Shown: positions 5,218 to 12,038 of the stretch, one piece after another
How positions within the stretch are numbered: position 1 is the stretch's first letter
Layout of the letters: each line of letters starts with the position of its first letter
IMG/VR virus record: IMGVR_UViG_3300030450_000811
Span: 1 to 24,854 of that record
Strand: one strand, 5' to 3'
Origin: a virus
Length of the DNA: 24,854 nucleotides
Program-made: the position numbers and the translations under genes
Notes under the pieces: model-generated
Told to the model about the DNA's origin: nothing
The model's database searches: none
The model's input: the letters and a program-made list of their open reading frames with translations, nothing else

Positions 5218-5283
5218 CTAGGAAATTGCCTAGCCAATAAGAATCAAAATAATTCTTAATAATGGGCTTAATTAAAAGCCCAT
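5218..5283 (-). terminator. Cluster of three adjacent hairpins
   Basis: Stems are CTAGG 5218-5222 with CCTAG 5229-5233; TAAGAAT 5238-5244 with ATTCTTA 5252-5258; ATGGGCTT 5262-5269 with AAGCCCAT 5276-5283. They fill the gap between leftward genes ending at 5293 and starting at 5195. The first one met in the transcript (5283-5262) is the strongest and could end or process the upstream message. There is no long U tract. Confidence 0.55.
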
Positions 5284-5292
5284 AGTTAAAAA

Positions 5293-5637
5293 TTAATTAT
5301 CTAATTGATTATATACTTCTTCTGCATCTTTTATTAATACTTGATTAAATTCTTCTAGTTTATCTTTAAATTTACTAATAATAAATTTTCTTACTTGATA
5401 TTCTGACAAATCATAATCTAAACAATTAAACTTAACAAAAGTATTAATAACAAATGCTCTCTTATTTCTTTCAGTTTTACAATTCGCCCATAAATTATTA
5501 TTATAATTAAATACTTCTTCACCATAATCACCATTTAAATACATTTGATAATACTTTCTGATAATATGATTATCATTAATTAATAAATTATTAATATCAT
5601 TAAAATCATTATTTATTATTTCTATTGTATTAGTCAT
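5293..5637 (-). CDS. Orphan early protein, unknown function
   Basis: 114 aa. The start ATG 5637 is preceded by GGAGGTAATTTAA inside the upstream gene, which it overlaps by 8 nt, so translation is coupled. The N-terminus is Asn/Ile-rich (IEIINNDFNDINNLLIN). The middle carries an aromatic stretch (YYQMYLNGDYGEEVFNYNNNLW) and the C-terminal half is helical and basic-acidic mixed (YQVRKFIISKFKDKLEEF). No family was recognised. Confidence 0.6.
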   Translation of the reverse strand: MTNTIEIINNDFNDINNLLINDNHIIRKYYQMYLNGDYGEEVFNYNNNLWANCKTERNKRAFVINTFVKFNCLDYDLSEYQVRKFIISKFKDKLEEFNQVLIKDAEEVYNQLDN

Positions 5638-5821
5638 TTAAATTACCTCCTAAATTAATAATTTTATTTTCATAACTTTCTAATAAAGTTTTAAAATCTT
5701 CTATTAATACAGTTAATTTAATTATTTCTTGTTCTTGCATTTGATTAAGATTTTTTGATGTTATAGCATCATCAATGTTAAAATCTTTGCCTTTAAAATT
5801 TACAATTTGATAATCTTTCAT
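5630..5821 (-). CDS. Small orphan early protein
   Basis: 63 aa. The start ATG 5821 has TATGGAGCAATTAAA in front. Residues 25-57 form a probable coiled-coil helix (LNQMQEQEIIKLTVLIEDFKTLL...). No known domain was recognised. It overlaps the next gene and contains that gene's Shine-Dalgarno in its last codons, so the two proteins may act together. Confidence 0.6.
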   Translation of the reverse strand: MKDYQIVNFKGKDFNIDDAITSKNLNQMQEQEIIKLTVLIEDFKTLLESYENKIINLGGNLND

Positions 5822-5852
5822 TTTAATTGCTCCATAGTTAATTAATAAAATT

Positions 5853-5894
5853 GAAGTATATAATACTTCTCATAGTGCTAATAAATAGCACTAT
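5853..5894 (-). terminator. Pair of adjacent hairpins
   Basis: GAAGTAT 5853-5859 pairs with ATACTTC 5863-5869, and ATAGTGCTA 5872-5880 pairs with TAGCACTAT 5886-5894 (9 bp, 5-nt loop). They lie between the leftward genes ending at 5937 and starting at 5821. Further short AAGAA/TTCTT complementarity is seen up to about 5915. The same paired-hairpin design appears at the next two intergenic gaps. Confidence 0.55.
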
Positions 5895-5936
5895 AAGAAA
5901 TATTCTTTAATTCTTACTATTTTTGCATAATAGCAA

Positions 5937-6137
5937 TTAGTAAAATCCTCCATTATATGATTCTGATTCTTCATTAATCAATCTGCTTAATTGTGGTTTG
6001 TCCTTGCTATACCTCTTCTCACACTCCTCACAGTAGTCCTGTCTGCCACTAGGTAATGTTGTACCACAATCGTGATAAATAACTTTGTCGTAGTAATTAC
6101 TGTATGTACCTTGCATACCTTTTTTTTTGCATCTCAT
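5937..6137 (-). CDS. Small zinc-finger-like protein
   Basis: 66 aa. C3 and C24, then C36-E-E-C39, in the context HDCGTTLPSGRQDYCEECEKRY, resemble a treble-clef or DksA-like zinc motif (C..G...p.gR..yC..C..r). The start ATG 6137 has CTGGAGCAAATAAA in front. It is the first leftward gene after the promoter at 6198-6170, so it should be expressed immediately on infection. Small zinc proteins in this position often modify host transcription, but that is inference. The tail is acidic and ends NGGFY. Confidence 0.6.
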   Translation of the reverse strand: MRCKKKGMQGTYSNYYDKVIYHDCGTTLPSGRQDYCEECEKRYSKDKPQLSRLINEESESYNGGFY

Positions 6138-6169
6138 TTTATTTGCTCCAGTTAATTAATAATACATTT

Positions 6170-6198
6170 AGTATATAGATTAGTTTTCTATATGTAAA
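6170..6198 (-). promoter_or_regulatory. Leftward sigma70-type early promoter
   Basis: On the minus strand TTTACA (6198-6193) and TATACT (6175-6170) are separated by exactly 17 bp; each matches the consensus at five of six bases. The start point would fall near 6163, giving a leader of about 25 nt before ATG 6137 that contains the Shine-Dalgarno. This is the best candidate for the promoter of the first leftward operon. Confidence 0.7.
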
Positions 6199-6487
6199 CA
6201 TAATAATATAAATAAATGCTAATAATTATTAATAGTAAAATAGGGAATTAATCAATAGAATCTGCGACATTATAAAACAATACCTATAATAACTATATAA
6301 CAAGGCATATAATAAAAACTTAATACGCTGTAACCAATTAATTAAATAATATGTAATTCAATATTTTCTATAAAATGCTAGTAATCTAGTATTCTTATTA
6401 TACTGTAGTATATACTGAAGGCTTTCTGAATACATACTATATATTAACTATAAACTATTAACTATATAATATATATAAGGTTGCTAT

Positions 6488-6535
6488 GGTTTTAATAGGA
6501 GTTATGGCATTTTAATTAATAAAGAGATTAAAACC
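6488..6535. other. Stem-loop, 9-bp perfect stem
   Basis: GGTTTTAAT (6488-6496) pairs exactly with ATTAAAACC (6527-6535) around a 30-nt loop containing GGAG and TTAATTAAT. The arms are A/T-rich, so it could act as a duplex element in DNA or RNA. No gene is attached to it. Confidence 0.4.
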
Positions 6536-6570
6536 TTTACAAAAAAGAATAGGAGCTAGGAGCAGCTATT

Positions 6571-6785
6571 TTGTTCTCTTTATGTTCCTTATAGCACCAT
6601 AGTAGCTATATCGTAGCCGTACAGCAACGCAATTAGTATGCTTTACTTGATATCATTTTATATACTTAATGGCATTGTGTGATTACTACAGAGGATATAT
6701 TTGTTCTATATATGTTCTATTAGTAACTGTTCTCTATTTGTTCCATAATATATTTGTTCTTGCTATGTTCTAGTGTATAAGGTTC
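6571..6785 (+). repeat. Array of paired TGTTCY half-sites, 11-bp spacing
   Basis: Four direct-repeat pairs read TGTTCT-N5-TGTTCY, with the GTTC cores at 6573/6584, 6703/6714, 6729/6740 and 6756/6767, always 11 bp apart. A further GTTC stands at 6782. In the dense part (6703-6782) the spacing alternates 11, 15, 11, 16, 11, 15 bp. The pairs share flanking T-rich bases (TTTGTTCT, TATGTTC). This regularity suggests a protein bound to one face of the helix, such as a replication initiator, transcription activator or the small terminase, whose gene starts about 190 bp downstream. Confidence 0.7.
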
Positions 6786-6792
6786 ATTACAA

Positions 6793-6816
6793 AAATTTAT
6801 TTTTGAAATTTATTTT
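6793..6816. repeat. Tandem duplication of an 11-mer, 13-bp period
   Basis: AAATTTATTTT occurs at 6793-6803 and again at 6806-6816, separated by TG. It is A/T-only and lies between the TGTTCY array and a GC-richer hairpin. It could be a DNA-unwinding element next to an origin, or simple low-complexity sequence. Confidence 0.4.
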
Positions 6817-6823
6817 ACAAATC

Positions 6824-6874
6824 GGATGTGGGGTGGTACTGGTGCTAATCTAAAGGCATATATCAAACACATCC
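6824..6874. other. GC-richer inverted repeat upstream of terS promoter
   Basis: GGATGTG (6824-6830) pairs with CACATCC (6868-6874), enclosing 37 nt that begin GGGTGGTACTGGTGC. It is the most G-rich patch in an otherwise very AT-rich region and sits about 50 bp before the late promoter. A packaging-cut or recognition site is one option; a terminator against leftward readthrough is another. Confidence 0.35.
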
Positions 6875-6922
6875 CAAACACCTACTTTTAATTTTATAAA
6901 ATAGTAAAAAACAAAAAAGGTT

Positions 6923-6951
6923 TTGACATAAGGGTTTAAATTAATTATATG
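6923..6951 (+). promoter_or_regulatory. Rightward promoter for the packaging/head operon
   Basis: TTGACA (6923-6928, perfect -35) is followed after 17 bp by TATATG (6946-6951). Transcription would start near 6958, about 20 nt before the terS start. No other rightward promoter of comparable quality is seen in the window, so this may drive the entire late operon, with the upstream TGTTCY array as a possible control site. Confidence 0.6.
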
Positions 6952-6977
6952 TGGGTATAACTGTATTGGAGATATGG

Positions 6978-7352
6978 ATGAAAGGCAGACCAAAGTTTGA
7001 ACCCACAGAGGAGAATAAGAAGCAGGTAGAATTAGCTGTTGGGTTTGGATTGAATCAGGACCAGATTGCAAAGCTAATGAGCTGTGATGTTACTACCCTC
7101 AGGAAATATTTTAGGCATGAATTAGATGCTGGTAAGGAGAAGATGGTAATGTCTATTGGTAGTCAGTTGTATAAGAAGGCTATGAAGGGGGATACGATCT
7201 CGGCAATATTTTTAGCAAAGACGAAGGGTGGTTTTAGAGAAACTGTTGAGCATGAAGGACTGCCGAATAATATTACAGTTAGTTTTAATTTAGATAATAA
7301 GAAAGAGATTGATGCAGAAGTTGTGCAACACAAATTAACGCAGGGAGAATAA
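6978..7352 (+). CDS. terS: Terminase small subunit
   Basis: 124 aa from ATG 6978, chosen because TTGGAGATATGG precedes it; an upstream GTG at 6951 would place the start within the promoter. The sequence GRPKFEPTEENKKQVELAV, GLNQDQIAKLMSCDVTTLRKYFRHELDAGKEK, then KKAMKGDTISAIFLAKTKGGFRE fits by eye the common phage TerS pattern: an N-terminal helix-turn-helix DNA-binding domain (about 16-45) followed by an oligomerisation helix and a 'gdt.aaifwlKtr.gWre' motif. It recognises phage DNA and delivers it to TerL, encoded just downstream. First gene of the late operon. Confidence 0.85.
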   Translation: MKGRPKFEPTEENKKQVELAVGFGLNQDQIAKLMSCDVTTLRKYFRHELDAGKEKMVMSIGSQLYKKAMKGDTISAIFLAKTKGGFRETVEHEGLPNNITVSFNLDNKKEIDAEVVQHKLTQGE

Positions 7353-7353
7353 T

Positions 7354-7470
7354 ATGCCAGGATATGGATACGGAAAAATGAGTAAAAAAACAACTAAGAA
7401 ACCTATGAAGAAAAAAGTACGAATAGTAATGGGTAATAAAAATAAAAAAGCTAAAAAAGGAACTGCATGA
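7354..7470 (+). CDS. Tiny Lys-rich protein between terminase genes
   Basis: 38 aa: a Gly/Tyr N-terminus (MPGYGYGKM) followed by a nearly continuous run of lysines (SKKTTKKPMKKKVRIVM...). The start ATG 7354 is 1 nt after the terS stop with GGGAGAATAAT in front, and its stop overlaps the next start as ATGA, so it is a real member of the operon. Similar very basic short proteins beginning MPGY are common in marine phages. Its charge suggests binding to DNA or to acidic virion proteins, but there is no known function. Confidence 0.6.
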   Translation: MPGYGYGKMSKKTTKKPMKKKVRIVMGNKNKKAKKGTA

Positions 7471-7640
7471 TGAAAGGTGTAAAACATTATAAAAGAGATG
7501 GAACACTTTTTAAAGGCAACACACATAAGATGCCTAATGGTGATTTACACTCTGGTAAAACTCATGGCAAGACAAGTGTTAAATTATTTCATTTTAGTGA
7601 ACTTTCTAAAACTGCAAAAAATAAAGCTAAAAAAGTATGA
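7467..7640 (+). CDS. Small basic conserved-type phage protein
   Basis: 57 aa (58 codons with stop). Two adjacent ATGs (7467, 7470) are possible; 7467 overlaps the previous stop as ATGA. The protein has a His/Gly-rich core (KRDGTLFKGNTHKMPNG, SGKTHGKTSVKLFHFSEL) and ends in a lysine-rich helix (SKTAKNKAKKV). The motif 'Hkm.nG.lHsGktH...SvkLfHf.dLsk.ak.kAkk' is familiar from small proteins in phage packaging or head operons, but the function is not established. Confidence 0.6.
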   Translation: MMKGVKHYKRDGTLFKGNTHKMPNGDLHSGKTHGKTSVKLFHFSELSKTAKNKAKKV

Positions 7641-7685
7641 GTATAGCTCGATACTGGTCGTGTAAGAAATGGTGAGCAACTCCCT

Positions 7686-9020
7686 ATGCACATAACCATT
7701 CCTTACACACCAAGACCACAACAAGCAGACTTGCATAAAAATAATAAACGATTTAAAATTTGTGTATCACACAGAAGATGGGGTAAATCTGTTTATGCAA
7801 TTACAGAAATATTACGACAAGCATTACAAATAAAAACAGAAAGAAATGATGGTAGGTTTGCATACATAGCTCCTTATTATCGACAGGCAAAAGCTGTGGC
7901 TTGGGATTATTTATTATATTATACAAAAGATATTCCTGGTACTAAAGTAAATCAATCTGAACTACGAGTAGACTTATTAAATGGTAGTCGTATCCGATTG
8001 TATGGTGCAGGAGATGACCCTGATGCTTTGAGAGGAATATTTTTAGATGGATGCGTTATGGATGAGTATGCTGATATGTCTCCTAGAATGTGGAGTGAAG
8101 TGATACGACCTGCGTTAACCGATAGAAAAGGGTGGGCAATATTTATTGGTACACCAAAAGGTAGAAATCAATTCTGGCAATTATATGAAGATACAAAACA
8201 TGATAGTGAATGGCATAGAGCAATTTATCGTGCAAGTGAAACAGGTGTAGTAGACCCACAAGAATTAGAAGCAGCAAAAAAACAAATGGGTGAAGATGAA
8301 TATATGCAAGAATTTGAATGTTCTTGGGCAGCTGCCATTAAAGGTTCTTACTATGGTAATTTAATTATAGAAGCAGAACAAGAAGGACGAATTACAAAAG
8401 TAGAAAGAGACCCAGCTCTACCTGTGCATGTAGCATGGGATTTAGGAATATCGGATAGTTGTGCATTATGGTTTTTCCAAGTTACAATGGGTGAAATCAG
8501 AATATTTGATTATTATGAAAGTGCTGGAGTTGGATTAGACCACTATGTAAAAGTAATGGATGAAATGCAAATAGAATACTGGGGTGATGATTATTTACCT
8601 CATGATGCTAAAGTACGAGAACTAGGTACAGGCAGAACCAGAGCAGAAACTTTAATCAATATGGGTAGACGACCACGCATAGTTCCTAATCATAAAGTTG
8701 ATGATGGAATTAATGCTGTACGATTATTGTTGCAAAATTGTTATTTTGATGTTAAGAGATGTGAAAATGGCATTAATGCTTTGAGGAATTATCAAAGAGA
8801 ATGGGATGATGTGAAAAGAGTATTTAAAAGAAACCCTTTACATAATTGGGCATCACATGGTAGTGATAGTTTTAGGTACTTAGCTATGTCGTATAAAAAT
8901 ATAAAACCAAAAGAAAAAGAACCAGATATTATGAAAGAATTACTGCGTACTCCAACACTAGATGAAATGATGGATATGCACGACAGAGAACAACGCAACA
9001 AACCAGAGAAAAGAATTTAA
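7686..9020 (+). CDS. terL: Terminase large subunit (packaging ATPase and nuclease)
   Basis: 444 aa. ATPase domain: Walker A-like HRRWGKS (29-35), Walker B CVMDEYADM (D126, E127) and coupling motif GTPKG (155-159). Nuclease domain: three acidic sites at AWDLGISDS (D252), LPHDAK (D307) and HGSDSFRY (D394). It pumps DNA into the prohead through the portal and cuts the concatemer. The full set of motifs shows it is intact. The start ATG 7686 has only a weak ribosome site; no better in-frame start exists before the stop at 7644. The gene ends TAATG with the next one. Confidence 0.95.
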   Translation: MHITIPYTPRPQQADLHKNNKRFKICVSHRRWGKSVYAITEILRQALQIKTERNDGRFAYIAPYYRQAKAVAWDYLLYYTKDIPGTKVNQSELRVDLLNGSRIRLYGAGDDPDALRGIFLDGCVMDEYADMSPRMWSEVIRPALTDRKGWAIFIGTPKGRNQFWQLYEDTKHDSEWHRAIYRASETGVVDPQELEAAKKQMGEDEYMQEFECSWAAAIKGSYYGNLIIEAEQEGRITKVERDPALPVHVAWDLGISDSCALWFFQVTMGEIRIFDYYESAGVGLDHYVKVMDEMQIEYWGDDYLPHDAKVRELGTGRTRAETLINMGRRPRIVPNHKVDDGINAVRLLLQNCYFDVKRCENGINALRNYQREWDDVKRVFKRNPLHNWASHGSDSFRYLAMSYKNIKPKEKEPDIMKELLRTPTLDEMMDMHDREQRNKPEKRI

Positions 9021-9652
9021 TGAATGAAGAAGAAATAGTATTAAACGAAGAAAGAAAAAAAATTTTAGCAAGTATGCTTAAAAAAGATGGCAATTTAAAT
9101 GATTTAAATTATGTGTTAAATAAGATAGAAAGTACAAAAAAAGAGATTGAGCCTTATTTTTTAGGAGACCCTATAGATTTAGATAGACCAGGTTATTTAA
9201 ATGATAAAATGATAAATGAAATGAATGAAGCTAGAGTACAAGGAGGAAGACCTTTAATAACAAATGATGAAATAACTAATATTGATAGGTATATTAGTAT
9301 GACAAGAAATGAAGAAAGACAAAAAAAATCAGGAATAAAAATATTTTCAGATGATGTAAAATCTTTAATGAAAGATGTAGAATATAAAAAATTACTTGGT
9401 TTAGCTGATGCTTTAAGAAATCCACCAGAAGGAGTTTCTGGCAGGGAAGTATTAGATTTAGAATATAATATAGATAGAGAATATCCTAGTGTATCCTCTC
9501 CTATGAATTCTCAGAGATTAGAATATATTCCTGGTAGTGTAAATCAAAATAGATTAGGTATAAGAAATGTTGAAGGCAATCTACCTACAGAAATTATAAG
9601 AGATGATGAACCATTAATTAATTATTATGAAAATTTAAGAAGAATGAGATAA
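9020..9652 (+). CDS. Unknown protein between TerL and portal
   Basis: 210 aa. The start overlaps the terL stop (TAATG). It is charged and mostly helical in the first 140 residues (LNEERKKILASMLKK, LNYVLNKIESTKKEI), with a Pro-rich segment (GDPIDLDRPGYLND), then a less structured C-terminal part rich in Asn, Pro and Arg ending ENLRRMR. No known domain was recognised. Its position between packaging motor and portal genes suggests a head-assembly or packaging accessory, but nothing in the sequence proves this. Confidence 0.6.
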   Translation: MNEEEIVLNEERKKILASMLKKDGNLNDLNYVLNKIESTKKEIEPYFLGDPIDLDRPGYLNDKMINEMNEARVQGGRPLITNDEITNIDRYISMTRNEERQKKSGIKIFSDDVKSLMKDVEYKKLLGLADALRNPPEGVSGREVLDLEYNIDREYPSVSSPMNSQRLEYIPGSVNQNRLGIRNVEGNLPTEIIRDDEPLINYYENLRRMR

Positions 9653-9684
9653 AAAAAATAAAAAAAACAGGATAAGGAGATATA

Positions 9685-10080
9685 ATGGCAACAATGTATA
9701 ATAGACCTATGACAAAAGAAGAAGAAGATAGAATGATGATGGCTCAAAGTTTAAAAAATAATAATATGATGATGGCAGATAATAATACAGTAATAAGAGA
9801 ATCTGAATATCCTGCTGATTATACAACAGGTCCTACTTTAATACCACCAGATGCAGATATGTCTCAATTTAATGAAGTAACAGGAACTGGTGTAGCTGAC
9901 CCTTCATCAGTCGTTAGGGAATCAGAAATATTAAATCAAGGAATAAATTTAGACCCTAACTCAGTAGTAAGGCAAACAGAAACAATATCTCCTATGGGAA
10001 CACCTATGACACCAGAACAAATAGATGAAGAAATTATGAGATTACAGATATTAAAAAATCAAATGATGATGGGTAATTAA
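9685..10080 (+). CDS. Methionine-rich protein with three VVRESE repeats
   Basis: 131 aa. A strong ribosome site (AAGGAGATATA) precedes ATG 9685. Three copies of a nonapeptide are spaced through the protein: NNTVIRESE (33-41), PSSVVRESE (73-81) and PNSVVRQTE (91-99). Met makes up about 16 residues, with MMM at 17-19, 28-30 and 127-129, and the C-terminus is an amphipathic helix (PEQIDEEIMRLQILKNQ). It is acidic and likely disordered between repeats. Immediately before portal, it may be a virion or assembly factor that binds a repeated partner; no family was recognised. Confidence 0.6.
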   Translation: MATMYNRPMTKEEEDRMMMAQSLKNNNMMMADNNTVIRESEYPADYTTGPTLIPPDADMSQFNEVTGTGVADPSSVVRESEILNQGINLDPNSVVRQTETISPMGTPMTPEQIDEEIMRLQILKNQMMMGN

Positions 10081-12038
10081 TGGCAGAAACTAGAAAAGAA
10101 ATGGAAGTAGTGCAAGGTACTGCACAATACTGGCAAATGGAATTAGAAAGTGCTGACCAAACTGAAAAGGATTGGAGAGAAAGAGGTAGAGCTGTTGTAG
10201 CACGATACAGGGATGAAAGAAGTGCAGATAGTTTTGGTGCAGGGTTATATAAGCAGTTTAATATTCTATGGTCTAATACAGAAACTATGAAAGGTGCATT
10301 ATTTGCTCGTATGCCAAAAGCAGATGTGCGTAGAAGATATAACGATAACAACCCTATAACAAGACAAGTAGCTATCGTACTAGAAAGAGCATTACAATAC
10401 GGAAATGAGGTATATTCAGCAGATAAACCAATAAAAGCTGCATTAGAGGACTATTTACTACCAGGAAGAGGGGTAGTTTGGGTAGTTTATGAGCCTATTT
10501 TTGTAAAAGAAACCATACAAGTAGAATCTTTAGATGAATTTGGCAATATGGTAATGATAGACCAAGAAGAAGAAAGAATAGCAGATCAAAGATGTTATTT
10601 TGAGTACATAAATTGGGAAGATTACAGAGAAAGTCCTGCAAAAAGACCAGAAGATGTATATTGGAAGGCAAGAAGGCACTTACTTACAAGAGATGAATTA
10701 ATAGAAAAAGGCTTTAAAAATGCATCCAATATACCTTTAAATTGGTCTCCTGAACCTACTGAAGGCTATAATGAAGAGTATTCTGAGGTATTTTCTCGTG
10801 CAGAAGTATGGGAAATATGGGATAAATACAAAGAAAAACGATATTTTGTATCAAAAGGCTACAATGAAATACTAGCAGAAGATGATGACCCTTATGGATT
10901 AGAGAAATTTTTTCCTTGTCCTGATTCATTAGTAGCAATAAGAACCAATGAAACAAGTGTTCCTATACCAGAGTTTACATTGTATCAAGACCAAGCTGAT
11001 GAATTAGATAGAATTACAACAAGAATAAGTAATCTAATAGAAGGATTAAAAAGAAGGGGTGTATATGATGCTTCTGTGCCAGAATTATCACATTTAGCAG
11101 ATGCTGGAGATAATGATTTTGTACCTTCAGAGAATTTTGCACAATTAGCAGCAAAAGGGGGATTGCAACAAGTATTTCAGCAAGAAGATATATCGCCTAT
11201 TGCACAGGTTTTAGCTGGTTTATATCAACAAAGAAACCAAGTTTTAGACACAATATATCAAATAACAGGCATATCAGATATTATTAGAGGTTCTACAAAA
11301 GCTAGTGAAACAGCTACAGCACAGCAATTAAAGGCACAATTTGGTAGTATGCGTATGCGTAAAAAACAATCTGAAATAGCTGAATATATTAGAGATTTAT
11401 TTAGAATAAAAGCAGAAATTATAGCAGAACACTATGAACCAGAAACTTTAGCAGCTATGACAGCTCTTACTATAAGCCCAGAAATGATGCAAATAATGCG
11501 TGATGATAAATTAAGAGGATATAGTATAGATATAGAAACAGATGCTACAATTTTTACAGATGAAGAACAAGAAAAAAAGACTAGAATAGAATTTTTATCA
11601 TCTTTTGGAGGATATTTACAACAAGCTATCGGTATAGCAAATCAATCACCTGCTTTAACACCACTAGCATTTCAAGCACTACGATTTTTAATGGGTGCAT
11701 GGAAAGTAGGTAGAACTTTTGAGGATGTGATAGATAGAACAGAAGCACAACTAACACAACAAGCTCAACAAGCATTACAAGCTGGTCCACAACCTTCAGA
11801 AGCTGAAAGAATTGCTGCACAGAAGATGCAAACAGAAATGGCTAAAGAGGAATTAAAACAACAAGGTAAACTAGCAGACATACAGGCAAGGGAAAGAGCA
11901 TCTGGCAATAAAGTAATGACAGAAGCACAATCAAGCCAAGCAAGGTCTGATGCAAAGAAAGAGTTAGCATTATTAGATAGTGATATGAAAATAGCTGAAG
12001 AAATGAATAAGGAAGCAAGAGATGAGTTACAGAGATAA
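10080..12038 (+). CDS. Portal protein (head-tail connector, P22-like class)
   Basis: 652 aa, the size of podovirus portals. The N-terminal region has 'W...E....K.WreRgr.vv.rYrdeR' and NILWSNTETMKGALFARMPK, and the middle has ITGISDIIRGSTKASETATAQQLKAQF, the conserved portal segment that lines the stem and wing of the dodecamer. The C-terminal 120 residues are Gln/Lys-rich coiled coil (TQQAQQALQAGPQPSEAERIAAQK). It forms the unique vertex ring through which TerL pumps DNA. Its start overlaps the previous stop (TAATG) and its end overlaps the next gene by 17 nt. Confidence 0.88.
   Translation: MAETRKEMEVVQGTAQYWQMELESADQTEKDWRERGRAVVARYRDERSADSFGAGLYKQFNILWSNTETMKGALFARMPKADVRRRYNDNNPITRQVAIVLERALQYGNEVYSADKPIKAALEDYLLPGRGVVWVVYEPIFVKETIQVESLDEFGNMVMIDQEEERIADQRCYFEYINWEDYRESPAKRPEDVYWKARRHLLTRDELIEKGFKNASNIPLNWSPEPTEGYNEEYSEVFSRAEVWEIWDKYKEKRYFVSKGYNEILAEDDDPYGLEKFFPCPDSLVAIRTNETSVPIPEFTLYQDQADELDRITTRISNLIEGLKRRGVYDASVPELSHLADAGDNDFVPSENFAQLAAKGGLQQVFQQEDISPIAQVLAGLYQQRNQVLDTIYQITGISDIIRGSTKASETATAQQLKAQFGSMRMRKKQSEIAEYIRDLFRIKAEIIAEHYEPETLAAMTALTISPEMMQIMRDDKLRGYSIDIETDATIFTDEEQEKKTRIEFLSSFGGYLQQAIGIANQSPALTPLAFQALRFLMGAWKVGRTFEDVIDRTEAQLTQQAQQALQAGPQPSEAERIAAQKMQTEMAKEELKQQGKLADIQARERASGNKVMTEAQSSQARSDAKKELALLDSDMKIAEEMNKEARDELQR

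Larger units (their letters stand above)
6199..6922. other. Non-coding divergent region
   Basis: No convincing gene is present: ORFs are short, lack ribosome sites, or are shadows. The region separates the leftward early genes from the rightward late genes. It is extremely AT-rich up to about 6480, with repeated AACTAT (about 6440-6465) and AGTATATACT palindromes. From about 6540 it becomes more mixed and carries the TGTTCY array, a 13-bp tandem duplication and two stem-loops, each listed separately. A replication origin, packaging recognition site or promoter control region could reside here. Confidence 0.6.

Noticed and set aside
6262-6290. Rightward promoter using the perfect TATAAT at 6285-6290
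   Set aside because: The -35 position at 17-bp spacing (CTGCGA) matches poorly and no gene follows for 690 bases; TATAAT by chance is expected in such AT-rich DNA.
6486-6515. Nine-codon leader-peptide-like ORF with AAGG upstream
   Set aside because: Too short, no following regulated gene nearby, sits inside a stem-loop region.
6699-6720. Promoter TTGTGT-N15-TATATT before the TGTTCY array
   Set aside because: The -35 is poor and spacing short; the TATATT overlaps the repeat array and is likely incidental.
6571-6785. CRISPR array or tRNA remnant (GTTC motifs resemble a T-arm)
   Set aside because: No cloverleaf arms can be drawn, and repeats are far too short and regularly paired for CRISPR.
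6951-6977. Upstream GTG start extending terS by nine residues
   Set aside because: It would overlap the -10 box and lacks a ribosome site, while ATG 6978 has GGAG at good spacing.
7163-7526. Several overlapping minus-strand hydrophobic ORFs that look like membrane proteins
   Set aside because: They are antisense to terS and the Lys-rich genes; the apparent hydrophobicity comes from reversed Lys/Glu codons.
7637-7675. 12-codon ORF (MSIARYWSCKKW) between the 57-aa gene and terL
   Set aside because: ATGA overlap with the previous stop is suggestive, but the length and absence of a clear ribosome site make it unsupportable.
10034-10351. Minus-strand 105-aa ORF opposite the portal start
   Set aside because: Antisense shadow within a well-supported portal gene, no Shine-Dalgarno.
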